A DNA stretch of 60,058 nucleotides from an uncultured Prevotella sp. GTDB lineage: Bacteria; Bacteroidota; Bacteroidia; Bacteroidales; Bacteroidaceae. The notes below the pieces were generated by a model that did no database searches, was not told the origin of the DNA, and saw nothing but the letters and a program-made list of their open reading frames with translations. The position numbers were made by a program, and so were the translations under genes. Within the stretch, counting starts at the first letter, position 1; the number at the start of each line of letters is the position of its first letter. Location: assembly GCA_946998295.1 (NCBI GenBank), contig CAMPYS010000008.1, forward strand, positions 1-60,058, written 5' to 3'. Positions 8,134 to 15,849 of the stretch are shown piece by piece.

Positions 8134-8562
8134 TTATTTTGAAAGAGAGGCTTCAATATCATTTATTATGGATTCTCCACGAGTAATAGCTAGTAAATCG
8201 TTATACATTGCGATACTCTTTATTTCATTGATAGCGTAATTAGAAAATTGCTGTGGGAGGTATTTCTCAAGTAATCTTTCAATCTCTGTAAATGCTTCAC
8301 AATAAGCTTGTCTTCTTTCTTTGATCCATTCTGTTTCATTTTTTACTTTATCCTCAATTTCATGAAGATACTCCTCAATTTCCTGCTTTGTTTCATCATT
8401 TAATTTACTGTTTATATCAACTATTCCATCATGTATTACATATATGCCAAATTTGTTTAGATTTGTAGCAATGTTAACATAATTATTGACTTCTTTGTCT
8501 AAATCTAATTTCCTTTTCTGCAAATCTTGACAGAGTTTCTTGAATTTTTCTACTTTTTCCAT
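8134..8562 (-). CDS. Hypothetical coiled-coil protein at island end
   Basis: A 142-residue, highly charged, helical protein with no recognised domain. The N-terminus MEKVEKFKKLCQDLQKRKLD and the segment DETKQEIEEYLHEIEDKVKN suggest coiled coils. There is no signal peptide or membrane segment. I start it at ATG 8562 rather than at the longer in-frame ATG 8679, because that extension runs through the direct repeats and the tRNA terminator hairpin. It is the only island gene in this orientation and lies between the restriction operon and the tRNA. Cargo such as a small immunity or anti-restriction factor is possible, but nothing in the sequence shows it. Confidence 0.55.
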   Translation of the reverse strand: MEKVEKFKKLCQDLQKRKLDLDKEVNNYVNIATNLNKFGIYVIHDGIVDINSKLNDETKQEIEEYLHEIEDKVKNETEWIKERRQAYCEAFTEIERLLEKYLPQQFSNYAINEIKSIAMYNDLLAITRGESIINDIEASLSK

Positions 8563-8621
8563 TTTACAATTTTTCAGTTTATTATTTATTATAAAATATT
8601 CTAATTCGGTACTCAGTCCAA

Positions 8622-8641
8622 TTGGGAACAATTTGGGAACA
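8622..8641 (+). repeat. Paired TTGGGAACA direct repeats near attachment site
   Basis: TTGGGAACA occurs at 8622-8630 and 8633-8641, 11 bp apart start to start (one helical turn), about 60 bp from the tRNA 3' end. Short direct repeats beside a tRNA integration site are typical integrase arm-binding sites, so this is a candidate att-region element. No integrase is present in the window to match it with. Confidence 0.45.
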
Positions 8642-8645
8642 TTCG

Positions 8646-8699
8646 CAAAGTACGAAAAAGCTAAGTGTTGAATAATCAACCACTTAGCTTTTTGCTTTG
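8646..8699 (-). terminator. Large hairpin terminating tRNA-Leu
   Basis: AAAAAGCTAAGTG (8655-8667) pairs perfectly with CACTTAGCTTTTT (8681-8693). TTGA/TCAA extends the stem inward to an ATAA loop, and CAAAG (8646-8650) with CTTTG (8695-8699) can add an outer stem. Read from the minus strand it directly follows the tRNA and ends in a T-run, as a Rho-independent terminator would. Its position at the island junction makes a second role in site recognition possible. Confidence 0.7.
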
Positions 8700-8781
8700 T
8701 ACCCAGACCCGGGCTCGAACCGGGATGGATTGCTCCACTGGTGTTTGAGACCAGCGCGTCTACCTATTCCGCCATCTGGGC
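8700..8781 (-). tRNA. tRNA-Leu (anticodon CAA)
   Basis: Read on the minus strand the sequence starts GCCCAGATGGCGGAATAGG and folds as a cloverleaf: 7-bp acceptor stem GCCCAGA/TCTGGGT (first pair a G-T wobble), anticodon stem CTGGT/ACCAG around loop CTCAAAC (anticodon CAA), a long variable arm (TGGAGCAATCCA) as expected for leucine tRNA, and T stem CCCGG/CCGGG around TTCGAGC. The discriminator is A. CCA is not encoded. The 3' end faces the accessory island, so the gene is probably its integration target. Confidence 0.97.
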
Positions 8782-8934
8782 ATACTGTCTAAAAATGATG
8801 TTGCAAAATTAAATAAAAAACTATTAACAAACAAATTTTAGTTTAAAAATATATTTGTATGTTATCTATAATATAAAATTCTATGAACTAATATTATAAA
8901 TAATGTGTATATAAATTACTATTTATTACTGTTT

Positions 8935-10194
8935 CTATAATTTAATAGGATATGATATAACCAGTTCTGTTAAGTCTGCCTTGGTGTAGTGTGCTTTAAC
9001 AATGATACCTATTTTTATATTTCCAAGTTTTTGAAACGAGTAGTTTACCCCTATTCTTTCATAGTATCTTGGTTCGTTGTCAGTTATATATTTACCCATA
9101 TATCGGTATATATATCCACCTATTCCCATTGAAAGTGATAAGTTATGGTAAAACACTTCATGTTTTAGTGCTATACCAAGTGATATAGGGCTGTGTTTTA
9201 TATTATATCCAGCTAAGTTATCCATCTGTTTTATTCGCGAAAAATAACTCCCATAAAAATAATCAAAGCCAATACCTGAAGCCCATCTTCGTGCATATCT
9301 ATACATAAAGTCAAATTGCATAGAATAAGCTAAGTATAGTTTAAATTTTCCAGTTCGGTAGTTAGGTTCTGAAGGTTCAGTATGAAATTGTGTTTGTTGC
9401 CATTCTTCAAGCAGAGTTTTTGCACCTATTCCTATGGAAGTATTAAAGTAGCAATATTTTTTAAATGTTTTTTTTTCTATTGCTTTTTTATTATATATTA
9501 ATTTTTTTGTTGTATATGGTTGATAAACAATTCCTATTGATGTACCTAAGCTATTAGAGCCTTTGTTAGGACGTGCTAACGCTCCGTTACTATGATGAAC
9601 AAATTCTATACCTCCACGTATGGCCCAATTATCTGCAAATTGATAACTTTGATGTATCCCAGTTCCAAAATAAATTAGCAATGGTGAACCAATCAATTCG
9701 TTATCAATGTTATTAGTTTTATTATACCATAAACTATTAATACCTATTCCTGCACTTAATGAGTATTCTGTTTTCCAATGATTACTTCTATGTATAGCTC
9801 TCCTAAAAGTAATATATGATGAAAAAGTATTACCTAATTTTGAATCATAGTCAACTTCTTTAGCTTTACCCCATGCTTCGTTAGGTGAGCGGTGTAGTTT
9901 AACATAATTGTTGATAGTGTAACGTAATCCGAGCGATAATGTTGGATAATTAAAATCATATGCAAAGCAATCACTGTCTTTAGGTAAAGTGTTATGAATA
10001 ACTTCTAACTCTACAGAGCCATTTTTAGAATATTTCATCCATAGTTTTTGATATTTATCCATTGATAAAACTTTGCTTTTCATCAAATTGAGCGACCACC
10101 CCCAACTGTTTATAGAGTCAGTAGCCAAAGTATTAGCTTTTGTTTTTATAGTAGAAATTGCTAATAAAATTATCAGGTAGCGATAAAAGTTCAT
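8935..10194 (-). CDS. PagL-like lipid A deacylase, extended outer-membrane barrel
   Basis: A 419-residue secreted protein (signal peptide about 1-20) rich in alternating aromatic beta strands, matching the acyloxyacyl hydrolase/PagL family that removes an acyl chain from lipid A in the outer membrane. The catalytic signature HHSN is present (His200 and Ser202, the H-x-S pair), within a GIEFVHHSNGALARPN context. It is much longer than classical PagL (around 170 residues): a second barrel-like half (about 245-419, with GIGAKTLLEEWQQ and repeated glycine/tyrosine strands) follows the active-site region, as seen in several Bacteroidetes members. It lies 22 bp downstream of the TatD gene and probably shares its transcript. 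Confidence 0.75.
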   Translation of the reverse strand: MNFYRYLIILLAISTIKTKANTLATDSINSWGWSLNLMKSKVLSMDKYQKLWMKYSKNGSVELEVIHNTLPKDSDCFAYDFNYPTLSLGLRYTINNYVKLHRSPNEAWGKAKEVDYDSKLGNTFSSYITFRRAIHRSNHWKTEYSLSAGIGINSLWYNKTNNIDNELIGSPLLIYFGTGIHQSYQFADNWAIRGGIEFVHHSNGALARPNKGSNSLGTSIGIVYQPYTTKKLIYNKKAIEKKTFKKYCYFNTSIGIGAKTLLEEWQQTQFHTEPSEPNYRTGKFKLYLAYSMQFDFMYRYARRWASGIGFDYFYGSYFSRIKQMDNLAGYNIKHSPISLGIALKHEVFYHNLSLSMGIGGYIYRYMGKYITDNEPRYYERIGVNYSFQKLGNIKIGIIVKAHYTKADLTELVISYPIKL

Positions 10195-10216
10195 TACTAT
10201 AAATATAGAAAGATAT

Positions 10217-10990
10217 TTAGTTTATATTAAAAATTCTCATAACATTTTTATTTGTAGCATTTTCTACATCCTCTATCGATATACCATATACTTCTGCTAT
10301 TTTTTTTACTACATGAATTAAGAATGCGCTTTCATTACGTTTTCCTCTCATAGGCACTGGTGCCATATATGGTGCATCTGTTTCAAGTACAATTCTATTT
10401 AAAGGTATGGTCTTAAGTGTTTCAGGTAGCTTAGATTTTTTAAATGTTAAAACCCCTCCTATTCCTAAGACAAAATTATTGAATGATAGTAATTCAGCAG
10501 CTTCAATTTCATTTCCTGTAAAACAATGAAAAACTCCTCCATGAAGTTTATTTTTATATTGTTTTAAGATAGCAACCATTTCATTTTGAGCTTTACGACA
10601 ATGTATCATTAGAGGTAAGTGTGTTTCTATTGACCATTTAACTTGTTCTTCAAATGCTATTAGTTGTTCTTTTTCATATTCTCTTGACCAATAGAAATCA
10701 AGTCCGACTTCTCCAATTGCAATATAGTTTTTGTTATTTGATAAAAAAGTATGTATTTTAGAGAGAATATTTTTATATTCTGCATTTACATCTTCTGGGT
10801 GTAATCCTATCATTGGATATGCATAACCTTTAAATTTATTACATACATAATTTATTTTTTCAATAGATTCTAAATTAATTGCAGGTATAAACATTTTACT
10901 TACTCCTGCATCTTTTGCTCGTTTTACAACTTCTGCCAAATCATCTTTAAATTCATCACCATCAAGGTGTATATGTGTATCTATTATCAT
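10217..10990 (-). CDS. TatD-family metal-dependent deoxyribonuclease
   Basis: A 257-residue TatD hydrolase of normal length. Metal-ligand motifs are in order: DTHIHLDG at the N-terminus, GEVGLDFYWS, PLMIHCRKA, GGVFHCFTG, and ETDAPYMAPVP near the C-terminus. The family are cytosolic 3'-5' DNA exonucleases with proposed roles in DNA repair or turnover. The start ATG 10990 is followed immediately by the conserved IIDTHIH segment. A promoter-like pair lies at 11034-11065, and the PagL-like gene follows 22 bp downstream in the same direction. Confidence 0.93.
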   Translation of the reverse strand: MIIDTHIHLDGDEFKDDLAEVVKRAKDAGVSKMFIPAINLESIEKINYVCNKFKGYAYPMIGLHPEDVNAEYKNILSKIHTFLSNNKNYIAIGEVGLDFYWSREYEKEQLIAFEEQVKWSIETHLPLMIHCRKAQNEMVAILKQYKNKLHGGVFHCFTGNEIEAAELLSFNNFVLGIGGVLTFKKSKLPETLKTIPLNRIVLETDAPYMAPVPMRGKRNESAFLIHVVKKIAEVYGISIEDVENATNKNVMRIFNIN

Positions 10991-11033
10991 TATTTAAATA
11001 ACAAAATGAATAGTATTTCAATATTATATATTG

Positions 11034-11065
11034 CAAATATAGTAATTATTTTCTGTTATGTACAA
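11034..11065 (-). promoter_or_regulatory. Candidate promoter of tatD operon
   Basis: On the minus strand TTG (11065-11063), 21 bp, then TATATTTG (11041-11034) fits the Bacteroidetes -33/-7 pattern, 43 bp before the TatD start codon. Confidence 0.5.
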
Positions 11066-11152
11066 GTAAAAATTATATAAAAGCATATACGGAAATTATA
11101 CTTAAAAAATATAAAAAGTATTGTAAAAATTATAGTATAACTATTATTTTAT

Positions 11153-11160
11153 TAACTTTG
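11153..11160 (+). promoter_or_regulatory. -7 box upstream of OmpA-like lipoprotein
   Basis: TAACTTTG matches the Bacteroidetes -7 consensus TAnnTTTG. It is about 100 bp before the ATG at 11263, implying a leader of roughly 95 bases. No good -33 element is visible at the usual distance. Confidence 0.4.
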
Positions 11161-11262
11161 TAATGAACTGATAAAGTTTTTACTGCTTTATTACATTAAA
11201 TTTTACTTTTATAAAAGTACTTTTTAAGATAATTAATATAATATGCTAAAATAAAAAAAAAT

Positions 11263-11940
11263 ATGAAACATTGTAAAACATTTGTAGTAGGATTATGTGT
11301 AGTGACCTTAGTGTCAGGTTGTGCCACTAAACAAGGTACCTTTACTTTAGGTGGTGGCGGTGCAGGTGCTGTAATTGGTGGTATTGTTGGCAACATTATA
11401 GGTAAGAATACAAAGGGTACTATGATAGGAGCAGCTATCGGTGCAGCTATTGGTTCTGGAACAGGAGCCATAATAGGTCATCACATGGATAAGGTAAAGG
11501 CAGAAGCTGAGCGAGTGAAAAATGCAAAAGTTGAAAAGGCTGTTGATGCTAATGGGTTAGACTGTGTTAAAGTTACATTTGATTCAGGTATTTTATTTCC
11601 TCTTAATGGTTCAAGCCTTTCTGATAATGCAAAAAATGATTTAAAGGAGTTTTCTAAAGTAGTTATTAAAAATAGAGATTTAGATATAGCTATTCAAGGT
11701 TATACAGATGCTTCTGGTAATGATAAAATAAATATTCCATTATCAAAGAAACGTGCAAAGGCAGTATCTTCATTTTTAAATTCTAATGGTGTTCCTTCTG
11801 TTCAGATTCGTACAGTAGAAGGGTATGGTAGTGCTAATCCTATTGAAAATAAACGTATTAGCAAGGCTAATCGTAGAGTTGAAGTTTATCTATATGCTTC
11901 AAAAGAAATGATAGAAAAGGCTAATAATAATAATTTATAA
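11263..11940 (+). CDS. OmpA-family lipoprotein with glycine zipper
   Basis: A 225-residue lipoprotein. The signal peptide ends in the lipobox LVSGC (Cys20). Then comes a glycine-zipper segment (about 30-72, GGGGAGAVIGG and GAAIGAAIGSGTG) that can insert in a membrane. An OmpA-type peptidoglycan-binding domain occupies about 95-215, with VTFDSGILF, GYTDASGND, LSKKRAKAV and ANRRVEVYL. This is the YiaD/Pal-like architecture, anchoring the outer membrane to peptidoglycan. It stands alone: the upstream genes are divergent, and a clear hairpin terminator follows at 11950-11983. Confidence 0.9.
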   Translation: MKHCKTFVVGLCVVTLVSGCATKQGTFTLGGGGAGAVIGGIVGNIIGKNTKGTMIGAAIGAAIGSGTGAIIGHHMDKVKAEAERVKNAKVEKAVDANGLDCVKVTFDSGILFPLNGSSLSDNAKNDLKEFSKVVIKNRDLDIAIQGYTDASGNDKINIPLSKKRAKAVSSFLNSNGVPSVQIRTVEGYGSANPIENKRISKANRRVEVYLYASKEMIEKANNNNL

Positions 11941-11949
11941 CAAATATAT

Positions 11950-11983
11950 CCACTTTAACGATTTACCGATAAAGTTAAAGTGG
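11950..11983 (+). terminator. Rho-independent terminator of OmpA-like gene
   Basis: CCACTTTAAC (11950-11959) pairs perfectly with GTTAAAGTGG (11974-11983), 9 bp after the stop codon and followed by TTTGTATTTATTGTTTT. Confidence 0.75.
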
Positions 11984-12009
11984 TTTGTATTTATTGTTTT
12001 ATGTATTAA

Positions 12010-12040
12010 ATGCTATCAGGTTCAATTAATCTGATAGCAT
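12010..12040 (-). terminator. Hairpin overlapping end of Crp/Fnr gene
   Basis: ATGCTATCAG (12010-12019) and CTGATAGCAT (12031-12040) form a perfect 10-bp inverted repeat. The stop codon of the minus-strand Crp/Fnr gene (12028-12026) lies in the loop. The tail is only weakly T-rich, so termination is likely but not certain. Confidence 0.5.
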
Positions 12041-12622
12041 TGCTTTTCTTATCCTACTTAGAGTTTCTGGAGTCATTTGCAAATAGCTTGCGATGTGTAC
12101 TAAGGGCGTGCGTGCTATAATATGTGGAAATAGCATAAGCATTCTTCTATATCTTTCGTATGCTGTCTCAAAGCGTACTAAATCGGCATGTATTTGTGAA
12201 ATTATTAAACTTTCCTCTAAAATTTTACGGTACAAAATTTGTATATTTACATTACGTTGTCCTATTTTTTCTAACTTTTTTTTAGGTAATGTAAATAAAT
12301 GAGTTGGTTCAAGGGCTTCAACCTGTAGTTTTGTAGGTTTATGACAAAACAGGCTCTCAATGCACATAAATATTGACCTATCTTCTCCTAAGTGTTCTGT
12401 TAATTCTCTTCCTTTTTTGAAATAGAATTGGCGTATCAAGCCAAAATCAATGTAATATATGCAATCACATATTTCACCCTCTCGTAGAATCATTTCACCT
12501 TTGAAGTACTTTTTAGGTTCAAGTATGCTTTCCAGCATATTCAATTCATTTCTATCGAGAGTATTATATTTTCTTGCTAATTCTCGTGCTATATCACGAG
12601 CAGATGCTGGTTCTATTGTCAT
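12026..12622 (-). CDS. Crp/Fnr-family transcriptional regulator
   Basis: A 198-residue regulator with an N-terminal cyclic-nucleotide-binding-like beta-barrel (about 25-120, with KGEMILREGEICDCIYYID) and a C-terminal helix-turn-helix (about 165-195, PLVHIASYLQMTPETLSRIRK). No cysteine cluster for an Fnr-type iron-sulfur site is seen, and the residues that bind cAMP in Crp are not evident, so the effector is unknown. Many Bacteroidetes members of this type are single-domain stress or redox regulators. It starts 52 bp after lepA in the same direction and may be partly co-transcribed with it. Confidence 0.88.
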   Translation of the reverse strand: MTIEPASARDIARELARKYNTLDRNELNMLESILEPKKYFKGEMILREGEICDCIYYIDFGLIRQFYFKKGRELTEHLGEDRSIFMCIESLFCHKPTKLQVEALEPTHLFTLPKKKLEKIGQRNVNIQILYRKILEESLIISQIHADLVRFETAYERYRRMLMLFPHIIARTPLVHIASYLQMTPETLSRIRKAMLSD

Positions 12623-12674
12623 TACTTTTTATATCTATATATAATGTTTGGATTATTTTCTATTTGTTTTATTT

Positions 12675-14453
12675 TTATATTTTAAGCACTGCAAGGAAAG
12701 CTTTTTGTGGTACTTGAACATTTCCTACTTGCTTCATACGTTTTTTTCCTCGTTTTTGTTTTTCTAACAATTTACGTTTACGGCTAACATCTCCACCGTA
12801 ACATTTAGCTGTAACATCCTTTCTAACTTGTTTTACAGTTTCACGAGCTACTATTTTTCCTCCTATTGCAGCTTGTATAGCAATATCAAATTGTTGGCGT
12901 GGTATTAATTCTTTAAGTTTTTCACATATCCTACGTCCAAATGTAACAGAATTTGATTCATGTGTAAGTGTGGATAGAGCATCAACTGGCTCACCATTTA
13001 ATAATATATCAAGTTTGACAAGTTTAGAATTTCTATAAGAGTCTATATGATAGTCGAATGATGCATAGCCTTTTGATATACTTTTTAACTTGTCATAAAA
13101 GTCTATAACTATTTCTCCAAGTGGTAGCATAAAGATAAGTTCTAAGCGATTTCCACTAACATAATTCTGTTTCATTAATTCTCCACGTTTATCTAAACAT
13201 AGAGTCATTATAGGTCCAATATATTCGCTTGATGTTATTATAGATGCTTCTATATATGGTTCTTCAATATGTTCAATCATTGTAGGATCAGGAAGTCCTG
13301 AAGGGTTGTGAACTTCTTTGCAATCACCTGTCTTTGTATAAACTTTATAACTTACGTTAGGTACCGTTGTTATGACATCCATATTAAACTCTCTGTCTAA
13401 TCGTTCTTGGACTATTTCCATATGCAAGAGTCCTAAAAAGCCGCATCTAAATCCAAAGCCTAACGCTTGAGAACTTTCAGGGAAAAACGTCAAAGAGGCA
13501 TCATTAAGTTGTAGCTTTTCTAAAGATGAGCGCAAGTTTTCATAATCGTTAGGGTCTATAGGATAAAGACCAGCAAACACCATAGGTTTAACAACTTGAA
13601 AGCCTTCGATAGCTTTATCACATGGTACATCAACATGAGTAATAGTATCCCCTACTTTTACTTCACGTGCATTTTTTATTCCAGAGATTATATACCCTAC
13701 TTCACCAGCTTTAAGTACGTCAGTAGGTTTCATATCCATTTTTAACACCCCTACTTCATCAGCTATATATTCCATTTCTGTTTGGACAAATTTTACTTTA
13801 TCACCTTTTCTTATTTGTCCGTTAGCCACTTTACATAAGGTTATTATACCTCTAAACGAATTAAAGATAGAATCAAAAATCAAAGCCTGTAAAGGGGCAT
13901 TATTATCGCCTTTGGGGCTATTTACTCGTGTTACAATAGCTTCAAGTATTTCAGTAACCCCCTGCCCTGTTTTAGCACTTGCACGGATTATATCGCTACG
14001 CTTACACCCAATGAGATCGATTATTTCATCTTCTGTTTCTTCGGGCATTGCATTATTCATATCAACCTTATTAACTACAGGAATAATCTCAAGATTATTA
14101 TCAATAGCCATATATAAATTAGATATTGTTTGTGCCTGTACCCCTTGAGTGGCATCCACTACAAGTAGCGCACCCTCGCACGCAGCAATACTTCTTGAAA
14201 CTTCATAAGAGAAATCTACATGTCCTGGTGTATCTATAAGGTTAAGTATATATTTTTTATTATCGTATTCATACTCCATCTGTATAGCGTGACTTTTTAT
14301 GGTTATGCCCCTTTCACGTTCAAGGTCCATATCATCAAGCATTTGACCATTAACAACTTGAATGGTTTTTGTGTACTCTAAAAGTCTGTCTGCCAGTGTA
14401 GACTTTCCATGATCGATATGAGCTATTATACAGAAGTTTCTTATATTATCCAT
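12675..14453 (-). CDS. lepA: Elongation factor 4 (LepA), back-translocating GTPase
   Basis: A 592-residue translational GTPase, close to the usual ~600. G motifs are intact: AHIDHGKST (G1), the ERGITIK region (G2), DTPGHVD (G3) and NKVDM (G4). The C-terminal LepA-specific domain is present, with YGGDVSRKRKLLEKQKRGKK followed by RMKQVGNVQVPQKAF. LepA acts on stalled or mistranslocated ribosomes and affects initiation and biogenesis. It lies alone after a 562-bp intergenic region, with a -7 box about 60 bp upstream. Confidence 0.98.
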   Translation of the reverse strand: MDNIRNFCIIAHIDHGKSTLADRLLEYTKTIQVVNGQMLDDMDLERERGITIKSHAIQMEYEYDNKKYILNLIDTPGHVDFSYEVSRSIAACEGALLVVDATQGVQAQTISNLYMAIDNNLEIIPVVNKVDMNNAMPEETEDEIIDLIGCKRSDIIRASAKTGQGVTEILEAIVTRVNSPKGDNNAPLQALIFDSIFNSFRGIITLCKVANGQIRKGDKVKFVQTEMEYIADEVGVLKMDMKPTDVLKAGEVGYIISGIKNAREVKVGDTITHVDVPCDKAIEGFQVVKPMVFAGLYPIDPNDYENLRSSLEKLQLNDASLTFFPESSQALGFGFRCGFLGLLHMEIVQERLDREFNMDVITTVPNVSYKVYTKTGDCKEVHNPSGLPDPTMIEHIEEPYIEASIITSSEYIGPIMTLCLDKRGELMKQNYVSGNRLELIFMLPLGEIVIDFYDKLKSISKGYASFDYHIDSYRNSKLVKLDILLNGEPVDALSTLTHESNSVTFGRRICEKLKELIPRQQFDIAIQAAIGGKIVARETVKQVRKDVTAKCYGGDVSRKRKLLEKQKRGKKRMKQVGNVQVPQKAFLAVLKI

Positions 14454-14511
14454 TTATCTTCGTTATTCCTTTGTGTACTATAATTGTTTTTTCAAATAGG
14501 TTTATGAATTG

Positions 14512-14519
14512 CAAAGATA
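14512..14519 (-). promoter_or_regulatory. -7 box of lepA
   Basis: TATCTTTG on the minus strand matches TAnnTTTG, with transcription expected near 14505 and a leader of about 50 bases. A TTG lies 23 bp further upstream (14545-14543), slightly too far for an ideal -33 box. Confidence 0.45.
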
Positions 14520-14774
14520 CTAATTATTTTTATTCATCTATGCAATTTGTAGTTTTTATCAATTTTTTAAATTAATATTGTCGTAGATGATTAACTAATA
14601 AGGTATCTTGCTTAAGGAAAAATATAGACAAAAACGATTTTAAAACTATTGCTATTTAATTAATATATAATACAGTGTATAATTTATATTTAAGATTAAA
14701 TTTAAATATAATATATGCTTTACTAACTATTTGAAAAATAGTATTTTATAAATTATTAAAAAACTATGATAATA

Positions 14775-14879
14775 GTTTAAGTTAACCCCCAGCTGCAATC
14801 CTTATAGAAACGCTTTGGCGATCCTTATAAAACTGTTACCGCGTTTCTATAAGAAACGCGGTAACAGTTTAACTTAAAC
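14775..14879. repeat. Nested inverted repeats with alternative hairpins
   Basis: Outer arms GTTTAAGTTAA (14775-14785) and TTAACTTAAAC (14869-14879) enclose a 19-bp perfect hairpin of 14832-14850 with 14854-14872 (loop ATA). The 3' part of the left arm can instead pair upstream: CTTATAGAAACGC (14801-14813) with GCGTTTCTATAAG (14841-14853). The two structures are mutually exclusive. It could be a bidirectional terminator, a mobile palindromic repeat or an RNA switch; nothing here decides between them. Confidence 0.7.
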
Positions 14880-14970
14880 AATTTTTATACCTCTTTTTGT
14901 AGGTAATTTTTCTTGACAAATGTAATTTTAAAACTTTTATATTTACCTACTGTTTTTATATAAGTTTTAT

Positions 14971-14997
14971 TTAAGAACATGTAAAAAATGTTCTTAA
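14971..14997 (-). terminator. Terminator of ispE
   Basis: TTAAGAACAT (14971-14980) and ATGTTCTTAA (14988-14997) form a 10-bp perfect stem with a 7-base loop, 18 bp after the ispE stop codon on the minus strand. Confidence 0.6.
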
Positions 14998-15015
14998 AAT
15001 TGATTTTATTAAGTT

Positions 15016-15849
15016 CTACAGTTTACATGCATAGGTAAACGCAGAAGTAAAAGTATTAGCTAAATTATTTGGCATTTTATTGAACACTCCAAAAAAGCAA
15101 CTACCGCTACCAGACATTTGTGCATAAATGGCCCCCATATCATATAATTTAGCTTTAATCATTTTCAACTTTGGATATACCTTAAAAATAGACTTTTCAA
15201 AATCGTTAACCAATAGTTCTTTCCATTCTTCAACAGGATAAGAAGAAACAATATCTAAACATGATACTTTAGGTTCAAAAGGTGTTATGTATTGAAAAGC
15301 CTGTTTTGTAGAAATATTTTCAGTAGGTTTTATCAAAACAATATATTTCCCGTTAAGAGTAGATAGTGGTTTTTCTAATGGTTTAAGAATTTCGCCTATA
15401 CCAGTAGCATACGAAGGAACAGGGTTAATAAAGAACGGACAATCTGCTCCTAATTTTACGGCATATTGTCTAAGCATCTCACATGATATGTTTAATCCAC
15501 ACAATTCATTTATAGCATTAAGGGCAAAAGCAGCATCAGATGACCCTCCCCCAAGTCCTGCTTGTGATGGTATATTTTTTTTTAAATAAAAGCTTAAATT
15601 TGGCAAAGAAAAATCTTTATCCAACAGTTTATACGCTTTTATAACTAAATTATCCATTGTATTTCCTTTTACCCTTATACCAGTAAGAGTAATATTAGTA
15701 TTATCAATACTGTTTTCTATAATTTTAATTTCTAATCTATCGTTGAGTGACAATGGATAAAATACGGTAGAAAGGTTGTGATAACCATCACTACGTTTAC
15801 GTATAACATTAAGTCCGAGATTAATTTTACAGCAAGGAAATACTATCAT
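15016..15849 (-). CDS. ispE: 4-diphosphocytidyl-2-C-methyl-D-erythritol kinase
   Basis: A 277-residue GHMP-family kinase that phosphorylates CDP-methylerythritol in the non-mevalonate isoprenoid pathway. The N-terminal KINLGLNVIRKRSDGYH is diagnostic of IspE. The ATP-binding loop is PSQAGLGGGSSDA (94-106), and the C-terminal QMSGSGSCFFG motif is present. Length is normal. The gene is divergent from dnaB. A -7-like box (TATTTTTG, 15861-15854) lies so close to the ATG that it would give an almost leaderless transcript; another candidate, TATCTTTG, is at 15896-15889. Confidence 0.96.
   Translation of the reverse strand: MIVFPCCKINLGLNVIRKRSDGYHNLSTVFYPLSLNDRLEIKIIENSIDNTNITLTGIRVKGNTMDNLVIKAYKLLDKDFSLPNLSFYLKKNIPSQAGLGGGSSDAAFALNAINELCGLNISCEMLRQYAVKLGADCPFFINPVPSYATGIGEILKPLEKPLSTLNGKYIVLIKPTENISTKQAFQYITPFEPKVSCLDIVSSYPVEEWKELLVNDFEKSIFKVYPKLKMIKAKLYDMGAIYAQMSGSGSCFFGVFNKMPNNLANTFTSAFTYACKL

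Larger units (their letters stand above)
1..8699. mobile_element. Right end of a mobilizable genomic island at tRNA-Leu
   Basis: Three mobilization genes, a restriction-modification operon and an orphan gene fill the stretch up to the exact 3' end of a tRNA-Leu gene, a classic target of tyrosine recombinases. The mobilization genes look richer in GC than the core genes beyond the tRNA. No integrase, replication or conjugation-apparatus gene is visible, so this is probably the tRNA-proximal part of an integrative mobilizable element whose integrase and other attachment site lie left of the window. That is inference: no second copy of the tRNA end is available here to define the att core. Confidence 0.65.
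14454..15015. other. 562-bp gene-free region between ispE and lepA
   Basis: No coding sequence is supported here. It holds the lepA -7 box (14512-14519), a very AT-rich middle, a complex nested inverted-repeat element (14775-14879) and the ispE terminator hairpin (14971-14997). The GC-rich core of the nested repeat stands out from the AT-rich surroundings. Confidence 0.7.

Noticed and set aside
8563..8679. N-terminal extension of the orphan ORF to ATG 8679
   Set aside because: It would translate through the direct repeats and the tRNA terminator hairpin; ATG 8562 begins a more natural helical protein.
11196..11471. Proline-rich ORF opposite the OmpA-like lipoprotein gene
   Set aside because: It is the complement of the glycine-zipper coding sequence and not an independent gene.
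14775..14879. Insertion sequence or MITE with target duplication
   Set aside because: No flanking direct repeat or transposase homology can be seen; kept only as an unexplained structured repeat.
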